From Firmicutes bacterium UBA1768 (lineage in GTDB: Bacteria > Bacillota > Clostridia > Peptostreptococcales > Anaerovoracaceae), in the NCBI GenBank assembly GCA_002315335.1, contig DCGW01000035.1:1-9541 (forward strand): a stretch of DNA of 9,541 nucleotides. Direction: 5' to 3'. Positions 1-6,441 of the stretch are shown piece after piece. The position numbers and the translations under genes were made by a program. The notes below the pieces were generated by a model. The model was not told the origin of the DNA, made no database searches, and saw nothing but the letters and a program-made list of their open reading frames with translations. The first letter of the stretch is position 1. The number at the start of each line of letters is the position of its first letter.

Positions 1-197
1 GAGATAAGCGACTCAAAGCTTTTTCCCAATATGTATCCCGCAGCGGGCATTAGAGCCTGAAAGCCTCCGAAGTAGAGTCCGCATATTATCCCATGCTTAA
101 GTTTTAATTTTCTAACAGAGAGGCCCTTACAGATTGATACCGCAAAGGCATCCATGGAAAGGCCCACCGCAAGAACAAAAAGTGCTATTCCGGACAT
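1..197 (-). CDS. mntP: MntP-family manganese efflux pump, N-terminal fragment
   Basis: Reading the minus strand from the ATG at 197 gives 65 codons and no stop before the left edge, so only the N-terminal third is present (family length is about 185-190 residues). The first segment, with [13 protein letters not shown] at residues 9-21, is the hallmark first transmembrane helix of the MntP/YebN family (formerly DUF204). It keeps the membrane aspartate at residue 16, which is needed for function in the E. coli protein. Residues 38-57 form the second helix, with [13 protein letters not shown], the form common in Bacillota. MntP is an inner-membrane exporter that relieves Mn(II) excess. A GGAGGA site at 201-206 supports the start. 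The gene follows the ABC transporter gene on the same strand after 65 nt that hold a hairpin (213-238). That gap is too short for the yybP-ykoY manganese riboswitch often found before mntP. Identification is firm for the family; the substrate is inferred from the family. Confidence 0.9.
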   Translation of the reverse strand, partial: MSGIALFVLAVGLSMDAFAVSICKGLSVRKLKLKHGIICGLYFGGFQALMPAAGYILGKSFESLI

Positions 198-212
198 ATT
201 TCCTCCAAATCG

Positions 213-238
213 AAGAGTCTGCACGAAGGCAGACTCTT
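213..238 (-). terminator. Hairpin between ABC transporter gene and mntP (weak terminator or attenuator)
   Basis: A perfect 10-bp inverted repeat, AAGAGTCTGC at 213-222 and GCAGACTCTT at 229-238, surrounds a 6-nt loop. On the minus strand it lies 24 nt after the ABC transporter stop codon. The sequence after it on that strand is CGATTTGG, so the U tract is short and broken, which makes termination partial at best. The stem ends only 6 nt before the mntP Shine-Dalgarno site. It could reduce read-through into mntP, stabilise the 3' end of the upstream message, or affect ribosome access. The hairpin itself is certain; its function is inferred. Confidence 0.6.
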
Positions 239-262
239 AGCGTCAATTATTCGTTAACCCTA

Positions 263-3200
263 TTACTCTGTTCTAAGAGCTGCAACAGGATCTTTTCTTG
301 CAGCCTTAATAGATGGAATAAGACCTCCGATTACTGTTATTACGATACTGATTGCAATAAGAATAATGGCTGAGAGAACTGGCAGCTTTGCACTCATTGC
401 CGTAATGTCTGTAACATTGTGAATTATGCTGTTTATCGGCAGCAGCAAGAGCAGCGATAACAGAATGCCCAAAATACCGGAGGCACAGCCAACAATGAAG
501 GTTTCTGCATTGAATACCTGCGAAATATTGGACTTTGATGCACCCAGTGCACGAAGAATACCGATTTCTCTCGTTCTTTCAAGAACGGAAATATGGGTAA
601 TAATTCCTATCATTATGCAGGATACTATCAGTGAAATCGCAACGAAGGCTATGAGCACATATGAAATACTGTCAACAATTGTTGTTACCGAATCAGTGAG
701 CAGTGCAACATAGTCTGTGTATGTAATCTGTTCATCTTCCTTTGCCTTCTTATTGTAGTCATCTATGCATTCGGCAATCTTGTCCTTGCTTTCAAAGTCA
801 TCAGCATAAATGCTGATATATGAAGGAGCGTCATAGCTAACATAACCAAAGCTTTTAAGGTTAGCGTCGTAGTTGTTTCCGCCGATATATGCGTCATAAA
901 GTCTTTCGAGAACCTTTTCCGAAGGATCATCAGCAACCCAAGCATCGAGAGCCTGAGCTATAGAAGAATTATCCAGAGTCATAGATGAAAGTATATCTTC
1001 CATTCCAGGGACATCAAGAGTTGATGCATCCATGTACTTTTCTAAGTCAATGTTGCTGAAGATGCTTGCAACATCAGGAATTGATGGTACCGGTGTTGCT
1101 CCGGACTCATCCTTCATTGCAGCCTCCAGTTCAGAAACGAACTTCTCCATTACCTTCTGGTACTTAGCGCTTGCATCATTCATTGCCTTGCCTAAAGCAG
1201 TCTGAACTCTTGCGGATATCTGGTTCATGAGAGATTCTCCAACATCACCCATCATTGTCTGCTGAGCCTCTTCAAAGACCTTCATCTGCACTTCACTCAG
1301 CTTTTCCTGAGCCTTTTCCGCGTCATAATACTGAAGCATCGAGAATACTGATACCTTGTCTTCTTCGCTGAGCTTTTGCAGATAAGCTATTGTGTCTGCA
1401 ACCTTGTCTGCCTTAGTTGTATCCACAAACGGACGTCCCGTGATAACATTTGTCTCAGGGGAAGCCTGCTGAGCCTTAACGACTTCAGAAGCGGCTGTAT
1501 GCTTGATCACGAAGTCTGTGAGTTTTGATGTGTATCCGATTGCAGTTGAAATCGAAACGTTTTTAGCGTCTGCCTCCGGCTTTACTACACCTACAATCTT
1601 GAGCTCTATTGCGCTTGCCTTAAGCTTGTCGGCATTTCTCTCGCTGTCACCAATGAGAGTATAGGTTCCGTCTTCGTTCTTAGTATACTTGTCGCATGCA
1701 GGAACCATGTAATACTTATGGTTCAGTGCATTTTTATAGTCAAAGGTGATTTCTTCGGCCTGCTTGCCTTCCTTAATGCTGTTAACCGCATTTGTGTACT
1801 GCTTTTCTGTGATGAAGCCGAGCTGATAAAGCTGTAATGTGCTGAGTGAGTTATTTCCGTCAAGCACAAGAACAACCTCGTTATATGCCTTAGGCCAGTT
1901 TCCGGCGAGCACCTTGTAGCTGTCGGTAAGCGCCTTGCTGATATCTGAACCTCCAGCTCCCGGCATAAGCTCGGAGAAGTTTCCTCCCGATGACGAGCCT
2001 GTCATTGACAGCATGCTGGAATCAATGCCGTACATTTCTTCGTACATTGCTGAGCTGCTGTCGTCACCTATGGTCGATTCATTGTCAACAAAGGCCCCGT
2101 CCGCATCGTATGAGAATACGCTGTAGCTTATATCATAGCCATAAACAATACCGTTTTCGCCCAGGTACTTGTTAATCTTGCTCTTTGGATTATCGAGGTA
2201 CTTCTTGAAGGCTGTCAGGTTGTTTTCCTTAATGCTCGATTCTAAAAGATCGCTCTGTTCAATGTCATTGTAGTCGACATATATTCCATCACGGTCAGTA
2301 TTTCCGCTCGAGCTGCTGCCTCCTAACATAGTGTCGGTAAGCGCAGAGGTGTCTATAGTCGAAGACTCAATAGTTATCGGGTATGAACTGAGCGCATCCC
2401 TCTGAACATCCAAAATATAGTCGTTAACACCGTTTGACAGCGACAGGATAAGTGCAATACCTATAATGCCAATACTGCCTGCAAGAGCGGTGAGTATAGT
2501 TCTCGCTTTTTTTGTTCTCAGGTTATTAAAGCTGAGTGCCAACGCTGTACCGAAGGACATTGATATTTTCTTATGTTTTTCCGGCTTAACAGTGATCTCT
2601 GATGCCATACAGCAGTCGGTGTCATCAATAACAGCTCCGTCTCTAAGCTTGATAATTCTTGTCGAATATCGCTCTGCTATTTCAGCGTTGTGTGTTACCA
2701 TTATTACCAGCTTATCCTTAGCTATATCGCGAAGTACGTCCATTACCTGTTTGCTGGTTTCGGAGTCTAACGCACCTGTAGGCTCGTCGGCAAGAAGAAT
2801 GTCGGGATTGTTTACCAACGCTCTCGCGATAGCAACCCTCTGCATCTGACCGCCAGAAAGCTGGTTAGGTCTTTTGTGCATGTGTTCCCTGAGGCCTACT
2901 TTGTCGAGAACCTCCTCAGCCCTTGCCTTTCTTTCCGCTTTGGAAACGCCCGCAAGTGTAAGCGCCATTTCTACATTAGAAAGCACTGACTGATGCGGAA
3001 TGAGGTTGTAGTTCTGGAAGACAAAGCCTATAGAATTGTTTCTGTAGTAGTCCCAGTCTGCATCCTTGTAATCCTTGGTTGAAACCCCATTTATGATGAG
3101 GTCTCCGCTGGTATAACGATCAAGACCCCCTATTATGTTAAGAAGAGTAGTTTTTCCCGAACCTGATGGTCCTAATATGGAAACAAACTCATTCTCTCTG

Positions 3201-3283
3201 AAATTCATGCTTACGCCGTTTAATGCGTTTTGCTTAAATTCTCCTGTATAGTATGTTTTGATAATATTGCTGAGTTGAAGCAT
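263..3283 (-). CDS. MacB-like ABC exporter, fused ATPase and FtsX-type permease with large extracellular domain
   Basis: This 1006-residue protein has a complete ATPase domain at the N-terminus: Walker A GPSGSGKT at 38-45, Q-loop Gln90, signature LSGGQ at 142-146, Walker B ILLADE at 162-167 and the switch histidine His198. A first membrane helix at about 262-285 follows. Then come some 580 extracytoplasmic residues, and three more helices at about 874-897, 928-952 and 968-990. The motif ERTREIGILRALGAS at 902-916 is typical of the FtsX/MacB permease fold. The order ATPase-TM1-outer domain-TM2-4 is that of MacB, a dimeric mechanotransmission (type VII) ABC protein, but E. coli MacB has only 648 residues because its outer domain is much smaller. 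No MacA-like adaptor is visible here. The outer domain starts Ser/Thr-rich and has a helix-rich stretch at about 620-740. An AAAGGGG site at 3289-3295 supports the ATG. The substrate is unknown; drug, peptide or lipoprotein-related roles are all possible. It has its own promoter and lies before mntP. Confidence 0.9.
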   Translation of the reverse strand: MLQLSNIIKTYYTGEFKQNALNGVSMNFRENEFVSILGPSGSGKTTLLNIIGGLDRYTSGDLIINGVSTKDYKDADWDYYRNNSIGFVFQNYNLIPHQSVLSNVEMALTLAGVSKAERKARAEEVLDKVGLREHMHKRPNQLSGGQMQRVAIARALVNNPDILLADEPTGALDSETSKQVMDVLRDIAKDKLVIMVTHNAEIAERYSTRIIKLRDGAVIDDTDCCMASEITVKPEKHKKISMSFGTALALSFNNLRTKKARTILTALAGSIGIIGIALILSLSNGVNDYILDVQRDALSSYPITIESSTIDTSALTDTMLGGSSSSGNTDRDGIYVDYNDIEQSDLLESSIKENNLTAFKKYLDNPKSKINKYLGENGIVYGYDISYSVFSYDADGAFVDNESTIGDDSSSAMYEEMYGIDSSMLSMTGSSSGGNFSELMPGAGGSDISKALTDSYKVLAGNWPKAYNEVVLVLDGNNSLSTLQLYQLGFITEKQYTNAVNSIKEGKQAEEITFDYKNALNHKYYMVPACDKYTKNEDGTYTLIGDSERNADKLKASAIELKIVGVVKPEADAKNVSISTAIGYTSKLTDFVIKHTAASEVVKAQQASPETNVITGRPFVDTTKADKVADTIAYLQKLSEEDKVSVFSMLQYYDAEKAQEKLSEVQMKVFEEAQQTMMGDVGESLMNQISARVQTALGKAMNDASAKYQKVMEKFVSELEAAMKDESGATPVPSIPDVASIFSNIDLEKYMDASTLDVPGMEDILSSMTLDNSSIAQALDAWVADDPSEKVLERLYDAYIGGNNYDANLKSFGYVSYDAPSYISIYADDFESKDKIAECIDDYNKKAKEDEQITYTDYVALLTDSVTTIVDSISYVLIAFVAISLIVSCIMIGIITHISVLERTREIGILRALGASKSNISQVFNAETFIVGCASGILGILLSLLLLLPINSIIHNVTDITAMSAKLPVLSAIILIAISIVITVIGGLIPSIKAARKDPVAALRTE

Positions 3284-3365
3284 TTTTTCCCCTTTCTGCT
3301 CTGTGCCGTTATCGGCAGCTCATACATTTATAATATTACCACAAATTGTTTATGAAATTCAAGCC

Positions 3366-3394
3366 AGTATACTAAGTTCATTTAGCATAGTCAA
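3366..3394 (-). promoter_or_regulatory. Promoter of the ABC transporter-mntP unit
   Basis: On the minus strand TTGACT (3389-3394) and TATACT (3366-3371) are separated by exactly 17 nt, a near-consensus vegetative promoter. Transcription would start near 3359, giving a 5' untranslated region of about 75 nt. That leader carries a small hairpin, TGCCG/CGGCA at 3304-3308 and 3313-3317, about 9 nt upstream of the ribosome site. The promoter lies just past the terminator of the preceding gene, so the ABC gene is its own transcription unit. Confidence 0.75.
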
Positions 3395-3422
3395 GATATT
3401 TTTATAAAGTTCACATGTTGTT

Positions 3423-3461
3423 AACAAAAATATCGGGCGAGGCAGAGGCCTCAAACCCGAT
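3423..3461 (-). terminator. Intrinsic terminator after the glyA operon
   Basis: On the minus strand ATCGGG/CCCGAT (3456-3461 with 3432-3437) and GAGGC/GCCTC (3448-3452 with 3439-3443) form an 11-bp stem with a small internal loop and a 4-nt apical loop. It is followed by ATTTTTG. The stem begins at the last base of the stop codon of the upstream gene. This is a typical Rho-independent terminator and ends the glyA transcription unit. Confidence 0.85.
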
Positions 3462-4642
3462 TAAAGTCTTTTTCTTATTATTTCTGCTCTTTCTCCCGTT
3501 ATAACCCCCATCTCCAAAAGCACCTTTACCTCGTCCAGAACCTGTGGTGGAAGCTGTGCAAAGACTTCGTCAGACATTTCGCAAAGATTGTCTATGAATT
3601 TCTCGAACTCCTCTTCGGCTTTCTTCTGTGCTTCTTTATCCTGGTGGAGAATTGCGTGCTGAACCGCATCCAATATCGGCAGGTCCTGCGTTTCGCTCAG
3701 GTCAATTTCCAGCGACTTGCATACAGGCTCGAGCAGGTCAAAGGTTCTGTCATCTCTCGCAATAATGGCCTCCGGCCTTACCTTTCTCAGTTGAAGTAGC
3801 TTAATAAAAGCCTGTCCCGGTTTTTCGGTGCATGACCTATAGTCTCTGAACGGTTCGGATACAAGTGAAGCCCCGGTCGAATTGTTTACCAGCATTAGCA
3901 TATGCTCATAATACGGCGGTTCTCCTGCCTTTATCTGCTTTGGCTCTGGGACAAATATCATTTCGCACTCCCAGCTGCCCTCCTGCGGAATTGTTAAAAG
4001 CTCTTCCATTATATTATTGTCTAAATCAACCCTTACCTCGGTCTCAGCATAAGGCTCCGGCAGGTCAATCAATCCGGCTAAAGCGAAGCCCTCACCGTTC
4101 TTTTCAAAGAGCGGAACCTGTTCGATCTCGTCCTCACCCTCCACATTCGTATCAATAGACTCGGGCTCAGAAGACCCAGCATCACAGGATGATTTTTCCG
4201 GCTCTCCGTTTTCCGCCAATGCCAAAGCCGCCAGCAGAGCCTCGTAAATCAGTTCGAGTTCAGCTTCGTCGCTTATTTCCTGTCGCCCTCTATACGGCAT
4301 AGCCTTGACAAACCTCGGCTCACCTTCATCACCTGCCGCAAAAATCAGGCATTTTTTGGAGAAGTATTTTTCAAAGCCCGCAAACTCTGACTTGTCAAAG
4401 ACATCAGTGTATACATGTGCGTCAAGCATTGATTCAATACCAAGGTCGCCGACATAAAGCTCAAGGCTCGCGCAGCCCGACTCCGGAAGGCCCTTGCCTC
4501 CGTTGGCATCCGGGCCGCAAACGACAGCAAAGCCGGTATTTCCTTCGGTCAGCCTGATTGCAAAGACCTCGTCCTCATCTATTTTTTCCCATAAGCGCGA
4601 GTCCAGAAAACGTTCGGCAGCTTCAAGCAGTCTTTCTTTCAT
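3461..4642 (-). CDS. Uncharacterised acidic protein downstream of glyA (possibly DUF7309/DUF6930 type)
   Basis: I do not know a function for this protein. The ATG at 4642 (393 residues) is the better start. It has AGAAAGG seven nt upstream (4650-4656), whereas the longer option, a GTG at 4663 giving 400 residues, has no ribosome site. The protein is soluble and strongly acidic, with no signal peptide or membrane helix. It has an N-terminal domain (about residues 1-140), an acidic low-complexity linker (about 145-180, rich in Glu, Ser and Asp), and a C-terminal domain (about 215-345). The latter includes HMLMLVNNSTGASLVSEPF and, further on, VRPEAIIARDDRTFDLLEP. From memory this C-terminal pattern resembles DUF6930 and the N-terminal part resembles DUF7309, but I could not check. 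A helical tail closes the protein. It lies 48 nt behind glyA with no terminator between, so it is probably co-transcribed and under the glycine riboswitch. That is the only hint to its role. Confidence 0.75.
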   Translation of the reverse strand: MKERLLEAAERFLDSRLWEKIDEDEVFAIRLTEGNTGFAVVCGPDANGGKGLPESGCASLELYVGDLGIESMLDAHVYTDVFDKSEFAGFEKYFSKKCLIFAAGDEGEPRFVKAMPYRGRQEISDEAELELIYEALLAALALAENGEPEKSSCDAGSSEPESIDTNVEGEDEIEQVPLFEKNGEGFALAGLIDLPEPYAETEVRVDLDNNIMEELLTIPQEGSWECEMIFVPEPKQIKAGEPPYYEHMLMLVNNSTGASLVSEPFRDYRSCTEKPGQAFIKLLQLRKVRPEAIIARDDRTFDLLEPVCKSLEIDLSETQDLPILDAVQHAILHQDKEAQKKAEEEFEKFIDNLCEMSDEVFAQLPPQVLDEVKVLLEMGVITGERAEIIRKRL

Positions 4643-4690
4643 AGTAAAGCCTTTCTTTTTCACAGGATAAACAAGTGGTTCTTGCTTCTA

Positions 4691-5950
4691 TTAAAACTTT
4701 TTTGGAAGATAAATCGGATATTTATCACAAAGAGCTGCAACTCTTTCAAGTATTTCCTTGCGTGAACCGTCAAAGTCAAGTGTCGCCTTGCAGATGAGCT
4801 CTCCCACCTCTTTCATGTCAGCTTCCTTGAAGCCTCTTGTTGTAACGGCTGGTGAGCCTACTCTTATTCCGCTTGTTTCCTGTGGTCCCTTAGGGTCATC
4901 AGGTACAGTATTCTTATTTACAGTAATTCTGACTGAGTCAAGTCTTGTTTCGAGCTCCTTGCCGCTGATGTCAAATTTTCTTAAGTCCATGAGCATGAGG
5001 TGATTGTCTGTTCCTCCAGATACAAGGTCAATTCCTCCGTCAATGAGAGACTTTGAAAGAGCTGCCGCATTGAGTACTATCTGCTTCTGGTATGCCTTGA
5101 ATTCCGGTCTGAGCGCTTCACCTAAAGCCACAGCCTTAGCCGCTATGATATGCATAAGAGGTCCTCCCTGTGTTCCCGGGAAGATTGCACTGTTGATTTT
5201 CTTTGCTATGTCGGCATCGTTAGTAAGAATTATTCCGCCTCTTGGTCCACGCATTGTCTTGTGTGTAGTAGTTGTAACGACGTCTGCGTACGGCATTGGG
5301 GATGGGTGCTCTCCTGCAGCAACAAGTCCTGCAATATGAGCCATATCAACCATTAAATATGCTCCAACCTCCTGAGCAATGTCTCTGAAAGCGGCATAAT
5401 CGATAAATCTCGGATAAGCTGAAGCTCCGGCAATAATCATCTTTGGCTTATGCTCGAGCGCAAGGGCTCTTACCTGGTCGTAGTCGATGCAGCCTGTTTC
5501 AGGATCAAGACCGTAGGAAATTATGTTGTAGTTTTTTCCGGAGAAGTTTGCCTTGCTTCCGTGTGTGAGGTGGCCGCCCTGATCAAGCGACATTCCGAGA
5601 ACTGTATCGCCTGGCTTACAAAGAGCCATATATACTGCGTAGTTTGCCTGAGAGCCGCTGTGTGCCTGAACATTTGCAAACTTTGCATCGAAGATTATTT
5701 TTGCACGCTCGATGCAGATGTTTTCTGCCATGTCAACATATTCACAGCCGCCGTAATATCTCTTTCCGGGATAACCTTCAGCATATTTATTTGTCAGAAC
5801 AGAGCCCATAACAGCCATTACCTCCTGACTGACAAGGTTTTCTGAGGCTATGAGCTCGATATTGTTTCTCTGTCTGGTAAGCTCAAGGTCAAGAACCTTT
5901 GCTATTTCAGGGTCATATGCTTTTATGTACTTCATGCTTTCTTCAACCAT
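4691..5950 (-). CDS. glyA: Serine hydroxymethyltransferase
   Basis: This PLP enzyme of the cytoplasm converts serine and tetrahydrofolate to glycine and 5,10-methylene-tetrahydrofolate, reversibly. It is the main source of one-carbon units and links to purine, thymidylate and methionine synthesis. The protein has 419 residues, normal for bacteria. Visible landmarks are IELIASEN at 31-38, [15 protein letters not shown] at 54-68, His130 in the HLTHG loop that stacks on the cofactor, Asp202 and His205 in VDMAHIAG, and the Schiff-base lysine Lys231 in [14 protein letters not shown] (Lys229 in E. coli). The substrate-carboxylate arginine in SGIRVGSPA near the C-terminus is also present. The start is set by AAGGAG seven nt upstream of the ATG. 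Expression should respond to glycine through the riboswitch and terminator in its leader. All catalytic positions I can check are intact. Confidence 0.97.
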   Translation of the reverse strand: MVEESMKYIKAYDPEIAKVLDLELTRQRNNIELIASENLVSQEVMAVMGSVLTNKYAEGYPGKRYYGGCEYVDMAENICIERAKIIFDAKFANVQAHSGSQANYAVYMALCKPGDTVLGMSLDQGGHLTHGSKANFSGKNYNIISYGLDPETGCIDYDQVRALALEHKPKMIIAGASAYPRFIDYAAFRDIAQEVGAYLMVDMAHIAGLVAAGEHPSPMPYADVVTTTTHKTMRGPRGGIILTNDADIAKKINSAIFPGTQGGPLMHIIAAKAVALGEALRPEFKAYQKQIVLNAAALSKSLIDGGIDLVSGGTDNHLMLMDLRKFDISGKELETRLDSVRITVNKNTVPDDPKGPQETSGIRVGSPAVTTRGFKEADMKEVGELICKATLDFDGSRKEILERVAALCDKYPIYLPKKF

Positions 5951-5985
5951 AATTTTTCTCCTTTTTCTTCAATTAATAATAGTAT

Positions 5986-6025
5986 AAAAAAATAGAGCTG
6001 CCGGACTCGGGCAACCCAGGAACTC
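5986..6025 (-). terminator. Intrinsic terminator in the glyA leader (riboswitch expression platform)
   Basis: On the minus strand positions 6025 to 5995 form a 31-nt hairpin of 12 pairs with a single C-C mismatch and a 5-nt loop, including several G-U pairs. It is followed by TATTTTTTT (seven consecutive T at 5986-5992). It lies between the glycine aptamer and glyA, about 35 nt before the glyA start codon. It is therefore the likely on/off element of the riboswitch. A second small stem, AAAACGG/CCGTTTT (6047-6053 with 6032-6038), lies between aptamer and terminator and may belong to the switching region. Confidence 0.8.
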
Positions 6026-6054
6026 AAAAGCAAAACGGCACAAAAACCGTTTTT

Positions 6055-6140
6055 CTCTGTCCTTTTGCCTGAGAGATTCGGGCGTTTCGCCCTTGCACCT
6101 TCGGCACCCGCTCAAGCGGGATTCTCCAGAGTCCTCTCCA
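6055..6140 (-). ncRNA. Glycine riboswitch, single aptamer, upstream of glyA
   Basis: The minus strand carries the conserved blocks of the glycine aptamer (gcvT family) in order: CTCTGGAGA (6131-6123), a CCCGC/GCGGG hairpin arm, GCCGAAGGTGCAA (6105-6093), a GGGCG-AAA-CGCCC hairpin, then TCTCAGGCAAAAGGACAGAG ending at 6055. P1 can pair CTCT (6128-6131) with AGAG (6055-6058). The pattern is closest to the second aptamer of the tandem B. subtilis gcvT switch. No second full aptamer lies on either side, so this is a singlet. It binds glycine and, in most known cases, controls glycine cleavage or glycine transport genes. Here it sits before glyA and an intrinsic terminator. Whether glycine turns glyA on (to drain glycine to serine) or off (to stop making it) cannot be told from sequence alone. 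Confidence 0.93.
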
Positions 6141-6165
6141 TGTCCGGTCTGAAAAATTCCGGACA
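6141..6165 (-). ncRNA. 5' stem next to the glycine aptamer, candidate ghost aptamer helix
   Basis: TGTCCGG and CCGGACA (6159-6165 with 6141-6147) form a 7-bp stem with an 11-nt A/T-rich loop, immediately upstream of the aptamer in the transcript. Singlet glycine riboswitches are known to keep a vestigial 'ghost' helix in place of the missing aptamer, on the 5' side in type-2 singlets. Position and size fit that idea. The pairing is seen; the ghost assignment is inference. Confidence 0.6.
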
Positions 6166-6186
6166 CTTCGCCGAGTTATCGTAGTA

Positions 6187-6215
6187 ATCTTAACACATCC
6201 GCCACTGCCGGTCAA
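6187..6215 (-). promoter_or_regulatory. Promoter of the glyA leader
   Basis: On the minus strand TTGACC (6210-6215) and TAAGAT (6187-6192) are 17 nt apart, a good vegetative promoter. The predicted start near 6180 places the whole 5' stem and glycine aptamer inside the transcript, with a leader of about 230 nt to the glyA ATG. A short palindrome GGTAAATTACC (6229-6239) lies upstream of the -35 element and might bind a regulator, although it may be chance. Confidence 0.75.
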
Positions 6216-6245
6216 TAGGCAGCAAAGCGGTAAATTACCAACCAA

Positions 6246-6272
6246 TGCAACTGTTTTTAGTTGCACTTTTTT
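6246..6272 (+). terminator. Terminator-shaped hairpin on the plus strand in the intergenic region
   Basis: TGCAACT (6246-6252) and AGTTGCA (6259-6265) form a 7-bp stem with a 6-nt loop, followed by CTTTTTTCTTT on the plus strand. No gene ends upstream on that strand, since the region there is the reverse side of the glyA promoter and leader. It could stop antisense transcription coming through glyA and shield nifJ from read-through. The stem is AT-rich, so efficiency may be modest. Confidence 0.45.
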
Positions 6273-6286
6273 CTTTAATATATTCT

Positions 6287-6302
6287 ATATCTCACGAGAT
6301 AT
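6287..6302. promoter_or_regulatory. Dyad ATATCTC-AC-GAGATAT, candidate operator
   Basis: Two perfect 7-nt arms flank a 2-nt spacer, in DNA that otherwise holds no strong structure. It lies about 70 nt upstream of the glyA -35 element and about 100 nt upstream of the nifJ -35 element. The symmetry and size fit a dimeric repressor or activator site, but I recognise no consensus in it. It is not the Rex pattern often linked to clostridial redox genes. Confidence 0.35.
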
Positions 6303-6398
6303 CATTAAACAGCTTTGTAGGTGAGTGTATTACCGCATACCTATCCAAATATTAGCCCCGAAAGGCAGCAGATTTTTTAATTTTTTTCTAATTTTCTA

Positions 6399-6427
6399 TT
6401 GTATCTTATCGCGTTTTGGTATAGAAT
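6399..6427 (+). promoter_or_regulatory. Promoter of nifJ
   Basis: TTGTAT (6399-6404) and TAGAAT (6422-6427) are 17 nt apart on the plus strand. An AT-rich tract of UP-element type (6371-6398) lies directly upstream. Transcription would start near 6434, giving a leader of about 170 nt before nifJ. An overlapping alternative uses TATAGA (6420-6425) with a TG extension. No other equally good promoter lies closer to the gene. Confidence 0.7.
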
Positions 6428-6441
6428 AATTCAGATATTTT

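Larger units (their letters stand above)
6216..6398. other. Central part of the glyA-nifJ divergent intergenic region
   Basis: No credible gene lies between the two divergent promoters. This part is AT-rich. It holds a terminator-shaped hairpin on the plus strand (6246-6272), a dyad (6287-6302), a stretch at 6311-6360 with only weak short pairings, and two long T tracts (6372-6377 and 6380-6386) directly before the nifJ -35 element. Those tracts resemble an UP element, which would help strong expression of nifJ. Confidence 0.6.

Noticed and set aside
426..2849. Plus-strand open frames of 60-130 codons opposite the ABC transporter gene
   Set aside because: They are antisense shadows of a gene with clear domain motifs and have no ribosome sites or recognisable products.
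3418..3427. Palindrome TTGTTAACAA, considered as a Rex operator
   Set aside because: Rex sites have two half-sites spaced by several bases; here the halves are fused without spacer and lie in the T tract of a terminator, upstream of the ABC transporter promoter.
6229..6239. Palindrome GGTAAATTACC upstream of the glyA promoter as an operator
   Set aside because: It is short and AT-rich with no recognised consensus and no second copy, so it is noted only with the promoter.
5969..6266. 65- and 80-residue minus-strand open frames upstream of glyA
   Set aside because: They overlap the glycine riboswitch, ghost stem, terminator and promoter, and resemble no protein.
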